39,456 nt of DNA. Source: Hyphomicrobiales bacterium. Its GTDB lineage: Bacteria > Pseudomonadota > Alphaproteobacteria > Rhizobiales > Rhizobiaceae. This document shows positions 24,568-33,105 of the stretch, piece by piece. The position numbers and the translations under genes are program-made. Every line of letters begins with the position of its first letter. Positions within the stretch are counted from its first letter, which is position 1. Below the pieces are notes generated by a model. That model worked only from the letters and a program-made list of their open reading frames with translations. It did no database searches and was not told the origin of the DNA. The stretch lies in NCBI GenBank assembly GCA_900465665.1, contig UBJO01000056.1, positions 1 to 39,456 of the forward strand. Reading direction: 5' to 3'.

Positions 24568-25218
24568 TCACGCCGATGGATTGGCGCCCGCGCGTTTGCG
24601 AAAGCGATTGGCGATCCACCAATCGCACTCATCCTTGCTGTAGCCGAACAATCGGCCTTGCTCGCGCTCTTGCTCTTCGGTCCACGCCGGGCTGGCGAGC
24701 AGCGACATGAACGGATCTATTCTCCACTCTTCGCCGGGCAGCACGTAGAGCAAAGCGGAAAGCTGAAGCGTCCGCGTTCCGCCGCTCGTCGTCGGATAGG
24801 TTACGCTCCGCTTGATGATCCGCTCGACGATCAAGCCGGAGGCGACATGCGGGATGAACGGCACCCGCACCTTTGCTAGCCATTCGTCGCTTTCAGGGCA
24901 GAAATAAGAGAGCGGTTTGCGGCCGTCGAGCATCAATGGAAGCTCGAAGTTGGTGTGTACGAGATAGGGCGCCGCATCGATTGAATGCGGTCGCTCCAGC
25001 CGTACGCTTTGCACGCTCTCGGGCATCAAAAGCCCGAACGCGCCCGACAGCGCCAATAGATCGGCCGGCTCCAGATCGAACCGACCATGCTTCAGATCGC
25101 TCTCTTCGGCATCGATAGTGGCCGCTACGTCGGACGGCTCTGCCGTGAAGCGCAGCTCATGTGCCGAACACAAGGTCTCGGGCGACAGAAATTTCAGGAT
25201 GAATGTTTCCGCCGCCAT
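24568..25218 (-). CDS. Uncharacterised protein coupled to tldD
   Basis: A 216-residue protein that I do not recognise. It has no signal peptide or membrane helix and appears soluble. Visible features are an N-terminal beta-type segment (MAAETFILKFLSPETLC), an acidic middle, and a C-terminal tryptophan-rich end (SPAWTEEQEREQGRLFGYSK, then CDWWIANRFRKR). The ATG at 25218 follows AAGGGAG, and codon use matches the neighbours, so it is a real gene. It begins 16 bases after the tldD stop on the same strand, suggesting an operon and perhaps a functional link to TldD-dependent peptide processing, which is inference only. Confidence 0.8.
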   Translation of the reverse strand: MAAETFILKFLSPETLCSAHELRFTAEPSDVAATIDAEESDLKHGRFDLEPADLLALSGAFGLLMPESVQSVRLERPHSIDAAPYLVHTNFELPLMLDGRKPLSYFCPESDEWLAKVRVPFIPHVASGLIVERIIKRSVTYPTTSGGTRTLQLSALLYVLPGEEWRIDPFMSLLASPAWTEEQEREQGRLFGYSKDECDWWIANRFRKRAGANPSA

Positions 25219-25234
25219 GAGCTCCCTTGGCCCG

Positions 25235-26650
25235 TTACGCCTGCGTGCCGCCCACCGTCACCTGATCCATCCTCAGATGCGGCTGGCCGACGCCGACCGG
25301 AACCCACTGGCCGGCCTTGCCGCAATTGCCGATGCCGGTGTCGAGCTTCATGTCGTTGCCGACCATGGAGATCCGCTGCATCGCATCGGGACCGTTGCCG
25401 ATCAGCATGGCGCCCTTGACGGCGGGACCGATCTTGCCGTTCTCGATCAGATAGGCCTCGGTGCAGCCGAACACGAACTTGCCGGAGGTGATGTCGACCT
25501 GGCCGCCGCCGAAGGAGACGGCATAGATGCCCTTCTTCACGGAAGAGATAATTTCTTCCGGCGTCTTGTCGCCACCCAGCATATAGGTGTTGGTCATGCG
25601 CGGCATCGGCACATGGGCATAGCCCTGCCGGCGGCCGTTGCCTGTCGGTTTCATGCCCATCAGCCGGGCGTTCTGCCGGTCCTGCATGTAGCCGACCAGC
25701 TTGCCGTTTTCGATCAGCACGTTGTAGCCCGACGGCGTGCCTTCGTCGTCGATGGTGATCGAGCCGCGGCGGCTGTCGATCGTGCCATCGTCGACGACGG
25801 TCACGCCGGGGGCGGCGACCATCTGGCCGAGCAGGCCGGCGAAGGCCGACGTCTTCTTGCGATTGAAATCGCCTTCCAGCCCGTGGCCGACGGCCTCGTG
25901 CAGCATCACGCCCGGCCAGCCGGAAGAGAGCACAACGTCCATCGTGCCGGCAGGCGCGTCGATCGCCTCGAGATTGACCAGCGCCTGGCGCAGCGCCTCG
26001 TCGGCGCCGTACTGCCAGTTGCCCTCGGCGATGAAGTCGCCGAAGCCAATGCGTCCGCCGCTACCATAGGAGCCACTTTCCTGCCGGTCGCCCTGGCCGA
26101 CCATGACGGAGATGTTGATGCGCGTCATCGGGCGGATATCGCGGACCCGGTGACCATCTGCGCGCAGAATGTCGACCACCTGCCAGCTCGCGGCGACCGA
26201 GGCCGTGACCTGCCTGACCTTGTCGTCCTTGCCGCGCAGATAGGCGTCGATGTCCTGCAGAACCTTGACCTTCTCCTCGAAGGTGGGCGAGCCGATCGGG
26301 TTTTCGTTGCTGTAGAGCCTCTTGTTGGTGCCCTGCGGGGCCGCCGCATAGCTGCCGGTATAGCCGCGCGTCACGGCGCTCACTGCGTCGGCAGCCCGCT
26401 TCAGCGCCGAAACCGAGAGATCGCCCGCATGCGCGTAACCAACGGCTTCACCCGCCACCGCGCGTAGGCCAAAACCCTGCTCGGTGTTGAAGCTGCCGCC
26501 CTTGAGGCGGCCATTGTCGAACATCAGCGATTCGGCCTGCGCGTGCTCGATATAGAGCTCCCCGTCGTCCGCGCCGGAAAGGGCCTCGGCGACAAGCGAA
26601 CGCATCTTCGCTTCGTCGGCGTCGAAAAGCGTCAGGAGATCGGTATTCAT
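25235..26650 (-). CDS. tldD: Metalloprotease TldD
   Basis: A 471-residue TldD. With TldE/PmbA it forms a zinc-dependent protease that processes ribosomal peptides and degrades the CcdA antitoxin in E. coli. The catalytic HExxxH is present as HEAVGHGLEGDF, and the third ligand region FGCTEAYLIENGKIG lies toward the C terminus. The length is normal. The ATG at 26650 is the natural start. No pmbA is adjacent, which is common. The downstream uncharacterised gene follows after 16 bases and is likely cotranscribed. Confidence 0.96.
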   Translation of the reverse strand: MNTDLLTLFDADEAKMRSLVAEALSGADDGELYIEHAQAESLMFDNGRLKGGSFNTEQGFGLRAVAGEAVGYAHAGDLSVSALKRAADAVSAVTRGYTGSYAAAPQGTNKRLYSNENPIGSPTFEEKVKVLQDIDAYLRGKDDKVRQVTASVAASWQVVDILRADGHRVRDIRPMTRINISVMVGQGDRQESGSYGSGGRIGFGDFIAEGNWQYGADEALRQALVNLEAIDAPAGTMDVVLSSGWPGVMLHEAVGHGLEGDFNRKKTSAFAGLLGQMVAAPGVTVVDDGTIDSRRGSITIDDEGTPSGYNVLIENGKLVGYMQDRQNARLMGMKPTGNGRRQGYAHVPMPRMTNTYMLGGDKTPEEIISSVKKGIYAVSFGGGQVDITSGKFVFGCTEAYLIENGKIGPAVKGAMLIGNGPDAMQRISMVGNDMKLDTGIGNCGKAGQWVPVGVGQPHLRMDQVTVGGTQA

Positions 26651-26733
26651 GTCATTATGCTCCGCTGCGGCAGGAAATGCTTCCTGCCGATGTAGGTCCC
26701 GGGGACGGTTCGAGCAAGTGTCGAATTCGTAAG

Positions 26734-26749
26734 GATCGCAAAAGCGATC
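26734..26749 (-). terminator. Possible ialB terminator
   Basis: GATCGC and GCGATC form a 6-base stem around AAAA, about 39 bases beyond the ialB stop on its strand and upstream of tldD. It has a short stem and a poor T run (CCTTACG on the minus strand), so the call is tentative. Confidence 0.3.
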
Positions 26750-26787
26750 AGACGCGGAGCTCAGACCCAGCTATTAGGCCCCTGATA

Positions 26788-27393
26788 TCACGGAAGCGCG
26801 TCGTAGCCTTCAGCGAAGCCTTTCAGGTCGACGGGAATGCCGATACCCTCTTCAGGCGTCTGGAAGACGATGAAGGTGGCGCTGGCGCCGCTGCGGAAGG
26901 TCTTCAGCAGTTCGTCCTCGAGCACGACTTCGGCATAGCAGCCGTCGGCGAAGCAGCGAACGAAGTAGGCGCGGCCGATATCCTTGCCGTCGACATTAAG
27001 GCCGAGACCGTTGGGCAGCAGCACGCCGAGCGGTGCGAGCACGCGGAGAATCTTCGACTTGCGGTCGGCGGTCTTCAGCACGACCACCGAGAGGCCCACT
27101 TCCGGGCGGTCCTCGGCGATGACGTTCTGCATCAGCGCGCATTGCTCGGCCGAAGCGCCGGCCGGCTTGTCGCAGACCACGGACCATGCGCCGTGATTGG
27201 AGCGGACGGTGCCGGGCGCCTGCGGTTGCGTCTGTCCTGGTGTCGCCTGCGCGGCAGGGGCGCCGGGGGCGGGCTGTGCTGGCGCGGCCGGAGCTGGTGT
27301 CGGCGCCGGCGTCTGCGCGAAAGCCGGAGCGATCGCCGCGGCGGTAACAAAAGCCGACAGCACGAACGGCCGCACTAGGGAACGGAAACCCAT
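26788..27393 (-). CDS. ialB: Invasion-associated locus B family protein
   Basis: A 201-residue periplasmic protein. The signal peptide (1-26, ending AFA) is followed by a proline/alanine-rich linker (about 28-60) and an IalB domain with four cysteines in two clusters (VVCDK...EQCALM and VRCFADGCYAE), probably disulfide-bonded. IalB was named in Bartonella for erythrocyte entry, but the family is widespread in free-living Rhizobiales and its role there is unclear. The ATG at 27393 follows GAGG. It is divergent from the cox cluster, with 336 bases between. Confidence 0.85.
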   Translation of the reverse strand: MGFRSLVRPFVLSAFVTAAAIAPAFAQTPAPTPAPAAPAQPAPGAPAAQATPGQTQPQAPGTVRSNHGAWSVVCDKPAGASAEQCALMQNVIAEDRPEVGLSVVVLKTADRKSKILRVLAPLGVLLPNGLGLNVDGKDIGRAYFVRCFADGCYAEVVLEDELLKTFRSGASATFIVFQTPEEGIGIPVDLKGFAEGYDALP

Positions 27394-27729
27394 GAAAACC
27401 TCTGCAGTTCGAATCAGTGCCGCTAAGTTGGGGCGGGCCGTCCAAAATGAAAAGCCCCACCCGCTGAAAAGCCGGGGACTACGGCGGAAATGGGACGATT
27501 TTGATTATTCTTGAGAAGGATGGCTGGCCGACGCCAACATTTTCCGTATCATAAGGAAAATCATGGCATGTTTCGATGCGCCCGGAGGAGGGATCATCGG
27601 GGCGAAAATGCCGCACGGCCAAATGCTTTGGATTGTTGCGGCAAGTGCTAAACTGTGGTTTGAAGCGCATGAGGATGGCAAGGATTCTGCGTGCAGTGCA
27701 CGCGGGTCAGCGCTCGAGGGAGATGAAAC
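27394..27729. other. Intergenic region between ialB and coxB
   Basis: This 336-base divergent region contains no convincing gene; open frames here are short and lack family features. It must carry the ialB promoter and the cox operon promoter. A perfect palindrome just upstream of coxB is annotated separately. I could not assign -35/-10 boxes with confidence. Confidence 0.6.
27689..27703. promoter_or_regulatory. Perfect palindrome in the coxB leader
   Basis: GCGTGCAGTGCACGC is a 15-base palindrome (7-base arms, 1-base centre) 26 bases before the coxB start and just ahead of its Shine-Dalgarno. It could be an operator or a small leader hairpin controlling subunit II translation. No matching regulator consensus was recognised. 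Confidence 0.4.
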
Positions 27730-28623
27730 GTGATTAAGAAGGCCTATGCAGGCATGACCGCGATGGTCTGTCTGCTTTTTGCTTCCGGCAGTTATGCCGA
27801 CCAACCGATGCCGTGGCAGGCCACTTTGCAGCCAGCCGCGACGCCGATCATGCGCGATATTCACTGGTTCGAACAATATACGCTGTGGTTTATTGTTCCC
27901 GTGACACTCTTCGTGCTCGCTCTTCTTATCATCGTCTGTCTTCGCTTCCGGGCCAGTGCGAACCCGGTTCCATCAAAGACGAGCCACAACACCGCGATCG
28001 AGATCGCCTGGACCGTGGGACCGGTTCTAGTGCTGCTCTTCCTGGCGGTTCCGTCGTTCAATCTTTTGACCGCGCAGCTGACGCTTCCTGAGAACCCTGA
28101 TGTCACCATCAAGGCGACCGCGACGCAGTGGCAGTGGAATTATGAATACGAGGGCTCGGGCGACAATCCGCTCGCCTTCGACAGCTATCTCCTGAAGGAT
28201 CAGGACCGCGCCGCCGCCGGCAAGGAAGACAAGGCCAAGTATCCGCGCCTTCTCGCCGTCGACAACGAACTCGTGCTGCCGGTCAACAAGACCGTGCGCG
28301 TTCTCGTGACCGCGGCCCCGACCGACGTCATTCACGCCTTCGCGATGCCGTCCTTCGGCGTCAAGATCGATGCCGTGCCCGGCCGCCTGAACGAAACATG
28401 GTTCCGCGCCGAGCGCGAGGGCCTGTTCTACGGCCAGTGTTCCGAACTCTGCGGCAAGGACCACGCGTTCATGCCGATCGCAATTCGCGTCGTTTCCGAG
28501 GACAAGTACAAGCAGTGGATGGCGTCCGCCGCCTCCGACCTGCCCGGTGCTTACAAGAACCTCATGGCTGAAACCGATGGTCCCGCAAAGACCCTCGATG
28601 TCGCCGAAAACGTCGCTCAGTAA
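27730..28623 (+). CDS. coxB: Cytochrome c oxidase subunit II
   Basis: A 297-residue CoxB/CtaC, the inner-membrane subunit that accepts electrons from cytochrome c through the binuclear CuA centre. It has a signal peptide (1-23), two transmembrane helices (about 50-72 and 92-115), the WQWNYEY aromatic electron-entry patch (134-140), and all CuA ligands: His202, Cys237, Glu239, Cys241, His245 and Met248. The start is a GTG at 27730 following AGGGAG. It is the first gene of coxB-coxA-ctaB-coxF-ctaG-coxC, with coxA 17 bases downstream. Confidence 0.97.
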   Translation: MIKKAYAGMTAMVCLLFASGSYADQPMPWQATLQPAATPIMRDIHWFEQYTLWFIVPVTLFVLALLIIVCLRFRASANPVPSKTSHNTAIEIAWTVGPVLVLLFLAVPSFNLLTAQLTLPENPDVTIKATATQWQWNYEYEGSGDNPLAFDSYLLKDQDRAAAGKEDKAKYPRLLAVDNELVLPVNKTVRVLVTAAPTDVIHAFAMPSFGVKIDAVPGRLNETWFRAEREGLFYGQCSELCGKDHAFMPIAIRVVSEDKYKQWMASAASDLPGAYKNLMAETDGPAKTLDVAENVAQ

Positions 28624-28640
28624 AGGAAAAGGAACGGGAC

Positions 28641-30320
28641 ATGGCTGGACCTTCCGCACACGATCATGGCGCGCACGCCCATGACGATCACCACGACCAC
28701 TCGCACAAGCCGAGCTTCGTCAATCGCTGGCTCTTTTCGACCAACCACAAGGACATCGGCACGCTGTACCTGATCTTCGCGATCATGGCCGGCATCGTCG
28801 GCGGCGCGCTCTCCGTTGCCATGCGCATGGAGCTGCAGGAGCCCGGTATCCAGATCTTCCATGGCCTCGCCGCCATGGTCTACGGCTACGAGGGCGATGC
28901 CGCCATCGACGGCGCCAAGCAGATGTTCAACATGTTCACCACCGCGCACGCGCTGATCATGATCTTCTTCATGGTCATGCCGGCGATGATCGGCGGTTTC
29001 GCCAACTGGATGGTGCCGATCATGATCGGCGCGCCCGACATGGCCTTCCCGCGCCTCAACAACATCTCCTTCTGGCTGATCGTTCCGGCCTTCATCCTGC
29101 TCATCATGTCGATGTTCGTCGAAGGCCCGGCTGGTGCTTATGGTGCCGGCGGCGGCTGGACGATGTATCCGCCGCTTTCGAGCACGGGTACGCCGGGTCC
29201 CGCGGTCGATCTCGCGATCTTCGCGCTCCACATCGCCGGTGCATCGTCGATCCTCGGTGCGATCAACTTCATCACCACGATCCTGAACATGCGCGCTCCA
29301 GGCATGACGCTGCACAAGATGCCGCTCTTTGCCTGGTCGGTTCTGATCACTGCCTTCCTGCTTCTGCTGTCGCTCCCGGTTCTCGCCGGCGCCATCACCA
29401 TGATGCTGACCGACCGCAACTTCGGCACCTCCTTCTTCGTGCCCGAGGGCGGCGGCGACCCGATCCTTTACCAGCACCTGTTCTGGTTCTTCGGTCACCC
29501 TGAAGTCTACATCCTGATCCTGCCCGGCTTCGGCATCGTCAGCCACATCATCTCGACCTTCTCGAAGAAGCCGATCTTCGGCTACCTCGGCATGGCCTAC
29601 GCCATGGTCGCGATCGGCGCCGTCGGCTTCGTCGTCTGGGCGCACCACATGTACACGGTCGGCCTGTCGCTCGATGCGCAGCGCTACTTCGTCTTCGCAA
29701 CCATGGTCATCGCCGTGCCCACGGGCGTGAAGATCTTCTCCTGGATCGCGACGATGTGGGGTGGCTCGATCACCTTCTCGACGCCGATGGTCTGGGCGAT
29801 CGGCTTCATCTTCCTGTTCACGGTCGGTGGCGTCACCGGCGTGCAGCTGGCAAACGCCGGTCTCGACCGTTCGCTGCACGACACCTATTACGTCGTGGCG
29901 CACTTCCACTACGTTCTGTCGCTCGGCGCCGTCTTCGCCATCTTCGCCGGCTGGTACTACTGGTTCCCGAAGATGACCGGCTACATGTACAACGAGCTCA
30001 TCGGCAAGCTGCACTTCTGGGTCATGTTCATCGGCGTCAACCTGGTGTTCTTCCCGCAGCACTTCCTCGGCCTCGCCGGCATGCCGCGTCGCTATATCGA
30101 CTATCCGGACGCCTTCGCCGGCTGGAACTACGTGTCTTCGATCGGCTCCTACATTTCGGCCTTCGGCGTTCTGATCTTCCTCTTCGGCGTGTTCGAAGCC
30201 TTCGCCAAGAAGCGCGTCGCCGGAGACAATCCGTGGGGTGAGGGTGCTACGACCCTCGAGTGGCAGCTTTCCTCGCCACCCCCTTATCACCAATGGGAAC
30301 AGCTCCCGCGCATCAAGTAA
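28641..30320 (+). CDS. coxA: Cytochrome c oxidase subunit I
   Basis: A 559-residue CoxA/CtaD, the catalytic subunit of the aa3-type oxidase, with 12 transmembrane helices. Ligands are in place: His103 and His423 for heme a, His421 for heme a3, His286, His335 and His336 for CuB, and Tyr290 for the His-Tyr crosslink (GHPEVY). The D- and K-channel region is typical of the A family. An N-terminal tail rich in histidine and aspartate (residues 7-23) precedes the first helix. The ATG follows AAGGAACGGGAC. A perfect hairpin lies between this gene and ctaB. Confidence 0.98.
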   Translation: MAGPSAHDHGAHAHDDHHDHSHKPSFVNRWLFSTNHKDIGTLYLIFAIMAGIVGGALSVAMRMELQEPGIQIFHGLAAMVYGYEGDAAIDGAKQMFNMFTTAHALIMIFFMVMPAMIGGFANWMVPIMIGAPDMAFPRLNNISFWLIVPAFILLIMSMFVEGPAGAYGAGGGWTMYPPLSSTGTPGPAVDLAIFALHIAGASSILGAINFITTILNMRAPGMTLHKMPLFAWSVLITAFLLLLSLPVLAGAITMMLTDRNFGTSFFVPEGGGDPILYQHLFWFFGHPEVYILILPGFGIVSHIISTFSKKPIFGYLGMAYAMVAIGAVGFVVWAHHMYTVGLSLDAQRYFVFATMVIAVPTGVKIFSWIATMWGGSITFSTPMVWAIGFIFLFTVGGVTGVQLANAGLDRSLHDTYYVVAHFHYVLSLGAVFAIFAGWYYWFPKMTGYMYNELIGKLHFWVMFIGVNLVFFPQHFLGLAGMPRRYIDYPDAFAGWNYVSSIGSYISAFGVLIFLFGVFEAFAKKRVAGDNPWGEGATTLEWQLSSPPPYHQWEQLPRIK

Positions 30321-30337
30321 ATGGATGCGAGACATCG

Positions 30338-30368
30338 TGACCGCCGCCGGAGGAGCGCGGCGGTCACC
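30338..30368 (+). terminator. Strong hairpin between coxA and ctaB
   Basis: GTGACCGCCGC (30338-30348) and GCGGCGGTCAC (30358-30368) form a perfect 11-base stem with a 9-base loop, 17 bases after coxA. The downstream CGTTCAGTTTT has a 4-T run, so it could act as a partial terminator or an mRNA-stabilising hairpin, lowering assembly-factor expression relative to subunits I and II. Confidence 0.55.
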
Positions 30369-30391
30369 GTTCAGTTTTCAGGACAATACCA

Positions 30392-31348
30392 ATGACAGTC
30401 ATCGACGATCGCAGCAGCCTAGGAGACGACAGCGAATTTCGCATGTCGGAAGCCAGCGCACGCGATTACTTCGAGCTTCTCAAGCCGCGCGTCATGTCGC
30501 TTGTGGTCTTCACCGCATTCGCCGGCCTGATCGTGGCGCCCGGCCACATCAACCCGATCATCGGCATCATCGCGGTGCTCTGCATTGCCGTCGGCGCTGG
30601 TGCCTCCGGCGCGCTCAACATGTGGTATGACGCCGATATCGATGGGGTGATGACCCGCACCGCCAAGCGCCCGATCCCTGCTGGCCGTATCGCGCCGAAC
30701 GAGGCGCTCGCCTTCGGTCTCGTGCTCTCCTGCTTTTCCGTGTCTATCCTCGGGCTCGCCGTCAATTGGCTCGCAGCCTCGATCCTCGCCTTCACCATCT
30801 TCTTCTACGCCGTCGTCTACACGATGTGGCTGAAGCGCTCGACGCCGCAGAACATCGTCATCGGCGGTGCGGCCGGCGCTTTCCCGCCGATGATCGGCTG
30901 GGCCTGCGTGACCGATAGCGTCACCATCGAAAGCACGGTCCTCTTCCTGATCATCTTCCTCTGGACGCCTGCCCACTTCTGGGCGCTGGCGCTGTTCAAG
31001 ATGCGGGATTACCAGTCCGTCGGCGTGCCGATGCTGCCGAATGTCTCGGGCGAGCGCACCACCAAGAACCAGATCGTCGTCTATGCCGTGCTGACCGCGT
31101 TCAGCGCCGTTGCGCCGACCTTCCTCGGCTTTGCCAGCACCGGCTACGGCGTGGTCGCCGGCCTGCTCAGCGCCATCTTCGTCTACTGGTCCGTCATCTG
31201 CTGGCGCATGCCCGATGGCGACGAGAAGATGGTGCCGGCCAAGAAGCTCTTCGCCTATTCGATCTTCTACCTCTTCGCCATATTCTCGGCGCTGATGTTC
31301 GACCGCCTGGCGTCCTTCCTGGTCGCCCACTGGGGAGCCGGCCTTTGA
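30392..31348 (+). CDS. ctaB: Protoheme IX farnesyltransferase (heme O synthase)
   Basis: A 318-residue polytopic UbiA-family prenyltransferase that adds a farnesyl group to heme B, making heme O for the aa3 oxidase. The prenyl-diphosphate-binding motif NMWYDADIDGVMTRTAKRP and the second aspartate-containing FKMRDYQSVGVPMLPN are present, with eight to nine membrane helices. The ATG at 30392 follows AGGA. Its last codons overlap the TTG start of a 42-residue CoxF-like protein by 4 bases. Confidence 0.97.
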   Translation: MTVIDDRSSLGDDSEFRMSEASARDYFELLKPRVMSLVVFTAFAGLIVAPGHINPIIGIIAVLCIAVGAGASGALNMWYDADIDGVMTRTAKRPIPAGRIAPNEALAFGLVLSCFSVSILGLAVNWLAASILAFTIFFYAVVYTMWLKRSTPQNIVIGGAAGAFPPMIGWACVTDSVTIESTVLFLIIFLWTPAHFWALALFKMRDYQSVGVPMLPNVSGERTTKNQIVVYAVLTAFSAVAPTFLGFASTGYGVVAGLLSAIFVYWSVICWRMPDGDEKMVPAKKLFAYSIFYLFAIFSALMFDRLASFLVAHWGAGL

Positions 31349-31473
31349 TCGAGACCGTCAAGCTCACCGAGGCCCAGCGCAAGTCCCGCCGCAACCGCAA
31401 CGTTGCGCTCGGCCTCGTGCTGGCCGCGCTGGTCGTCATTTTCTACGCCATAACCATCGTGAAATTCACTTGA
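31345..31473 (+). CDS. coxF: CoxF-like single-helix protein
   Basis: A 42-residue ORF from a TTG at 31345, overlapping the ctaB stop by 4 bases and ending 9 bases before ctaG. GGGGAG lies upstream. The product has a basic N-terminal tail (RKSRRNRN) and one transmembrane helix (about 19-40). Small proteins at this position in alphaproteobacterial cox clusters are annotated CoxF; the role is unknown, presumably in oxidase assembly. It is too short for most automated calls. The position, overlap and composition support it. Confidence 0.75.
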   Translation: MIETVKLTEAQRKSRRNRNVALGLVLAALVVIFYAITIVKFT

Positions 31474-31482
31474 GGGCATGAG

Positions 31483-32088
31483 ATGAGCGAAGCGCAAAGC
31501 ACGCCGAGAAAGCCGCGCAACAATGGCGCCGTCGTTTTCATGTGCCTTGCCTTCGTCTTCGGCATGGGCGCGGCAAGCTATGCCGCCGTGCCGCTCTACA
31601 GGATGTTCTGCCAACTGACCGGCTATAACGGCACGACGCAGCGCGTCGAGCAGGCCTCGTCGGTCATCCTCGACCGCAAGATGCGGGTCACCTTCGATGC
31701 CAACGTCGCGCCCGGGCTGGATTGGGAGTTCAAGCCGGTGGAGCGCGAGGTCAATCCGCGCATCGGCGAAACGATCCAGGTGAATTTCACCGCCGTCAAC
31801 AAGTCCGACAAGCCGCAGCGCGGCCAGGCCGTGTTCAACGTCACGCCGGGCGAGGCGGGTGTCTATTTCAACAAGGTGCAGTGCTTTTGCTTCAACGAGA
31901 CCGAGCTCAAGCCGGGCGAGAAGCTGGAGATGCCTGTCGTCTTCTACATCGACGCCGATATCGTCAAGGCCGTGGAATCCAAGGATATCCACACGGTCAC
32001 CTTGTCTTACACGTTCTATCCGAAGGAAGGACCGAAGCCGGTGGCTTCGCGCGAGGATGGAACGCAAACGCTTGAAAAGAAACTTTGA
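31483..32088 (+). CDS. ctaG: Cytochrome c oxidase assembly protein CtaG (Cox11, CuB chaperone)
   Basis: A 201-residue Cox11-family protein with one N-terminal transmembrane helix (about 16-36) and a periplasmic copper-binding domain that delivers copper to the CuB site of subunit I. The copper motif CFCF (Cys134, Cys136) and the conserved VPLYRMFCQLTGYNGTTQ with Cys43 are intact. The ATG at 31483 follows GAGGG. It lies between coxF and coxC, in the conserved order. Confidence 0.97.
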   Translation: MSEAQSTPRKPRNNGAVVFMCLAFVFGMGAASYAAVPLYRMFCQLTGYNGTTQRVEQASSVILDRKMRVTFDANVAPGLDWEFKPVEREVNPRIGETIQVNFTAVNKSDKPQRGQAVFNVTPGEAGVYFNKVQCFCFNETELKPGEKLEMPVVFYIDADIVKAVESKDIHTVTLSYTFYPKEGPKPVASREDGTQTLEKKL

Positions 32089-32145
32089 TACTGGGTTCGT
32101 TTCCGGCTAAGCCGGAGCGGAGAGGATAGGTCCGGGGGAGTCCAA

Positions 32146-33024
32146 ATGGCCGAAGCGCATCAGAAACATCACGATTATCACATCATAGATCCGAGCCCGT
32201 GGCCGCTTCTGGCCTCGATCGGCGCCTTCATCATGGCCTTTGGCGGCGTCGGCTTCATGCGCTACATCAATGGCGGCTCGCTGCACATCTTCGGCATCGA
32301 ATGGGCGCATCCCTGGCTGTTCTTCATCGGCCTCGCCGTCGTGCTCTACGTGATGTTCGGCTGGTGGGCCGACACCGTCAAGGAAGCACATGACGGCGCC
32401 CATACCCGCGTCGTCTCGCTGCACCTGCGCTACGGCATGATCATGTTCATCGCCTCGGAGGTGATGTTCTTCGTGGCCTGGTTCTGGGCCTATTTCGACG
32501 CCAGCCTCTATCCGCACGAAGCCATCCAGGCCTCGCGTCTGGCCTTCACCGGCGGTCAGTGGCCGCCGAAGGGCATCGAGGTGCTCGACCCCTGGCACCT
32601 GCCGATCTACAACACCGTCATCCTGCTGCTCTCGGGCACCACGGTCACCTGGGCGCACCACGCGCTGCTGCACAACGACCGCAAGGGCCTCATCCAGGGC
32701 CTCACGCTGACCGTGCTGCTCGGCGTCCTGTTCTCCAGCGTCCAGGCCTACGAATACGCCCACGCGCCGTTTGCCTTCAAAAACTCGATCTACGGCGCCA
32801 CCTTCTTCATGGCGACCGGCTTCCACGGCTTCCACGTGCTCGTCGGCACGATCTTCCTGATCGTCTGCCTGATCCGCGCCATGCGCGGCGATTTCACCCC
32901 CAAGCAACACTTCGGCTTCGAAGCGGCCGCCTGGTACTGGCACTTCGTCGACGTGGTCTGGCTCTTCCTGTTCTTCTCGATCTACGTCTGGGGCGGCTGG
33001 GGCGCACCACTCGCGGCCGGGTGA
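32146..33024 (+). CDS. coxC: Cytochrome c oxidase subunit III
   Basis: A 292-residue CoxC/CtaE, a seven-helix membrane subunit that stabilises the catalytic core and helps proton uptake. Family segments are plain: HDYHIIDPSPWPLLAS at the N terminus, FIASEVMFFVAWFWAYF, GTTVTWAHHALL and the C-terminal WYWHFVDVVWLFLFFSIYVWG. The ATG follows GGGGGAG. A strong intrinsic terminator follows 43 bases after the stop, and accessory genes, instead of the usual DUF983 gene, come next. Confidence 0.98.
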   Translation: MAEAHQKHHDYHIIDPSPWPLLASIGAFIMAFGGVGFMRYINGGSLHIFGIEWAHPWLFFIGLAVVLYVMFGWWADTVKEAHDGAHTRVVSLHLRYGMIMFIASEVMFFVAWFWAYFDASLYPHEAIQASRLAFTGGQWPPKGIEVLDPWHLPIYNTVILLLSGTTVTWAHHALLHNDRKGLIQGLTLTVLLGVLFSSVQAYEYAHAPFAFKNSIYGATFFMATGFHGFHVLVGTIFLIVCLIRAMRGDFTPKQHFGFEAAAWYWHFVDVVWLFLFFSIYVWGGWGAPLAAG

Positions 33025-33067
33025 GGGCTGCGGAAAGACTGGTCACGGAGACCACCGATTGAAATGC

Positions 33068-33105
33068 AAATGCGGAGCCATCGAGAGGTGGCTCCGCATT
33101 TTTTG
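33068..33105 (+). terminator. Strong intrinsic terminator of the cox operon
   Basis: An 11-base perfect stem, ATGCGGAGCCA (33070-33080) with TGGCTCCGCAT (33089-33099), an 8-base loop and flanking A/T pairs that extend it to 13, runs directly into a six-T tract. This is a textbook rho-independent terminator, ending the coxB-coxC transcript. Confidence 0.93.

Noticed and set aside
25118..26467. A 449-codon plus-strand frame over tldD.
   Set aside because: Shadow of tldD, with the same antisense composition and no motif.
27420..27490. GCCCC/GGGGC sequence between ialB and coxB as a terminator.
   Set aside because: Imperfect pairing, no T-tract and located upstream of both divergent genes.
28617..30335. 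A 572-codon minus-strand open frame across coxA.
   Set aside because: Antisense to coxA, whose motifs are all intact; the product is a His/Asp/Arg-rich string typical of antisense frames in GC-rich DNA.
32104..32120. Small TCCGGC/GCCGGA hairpin between ctaG and coxC.
   Set aside because: Six-base stem with a 3-base loop and no T-tract; too weak to call regulatory.
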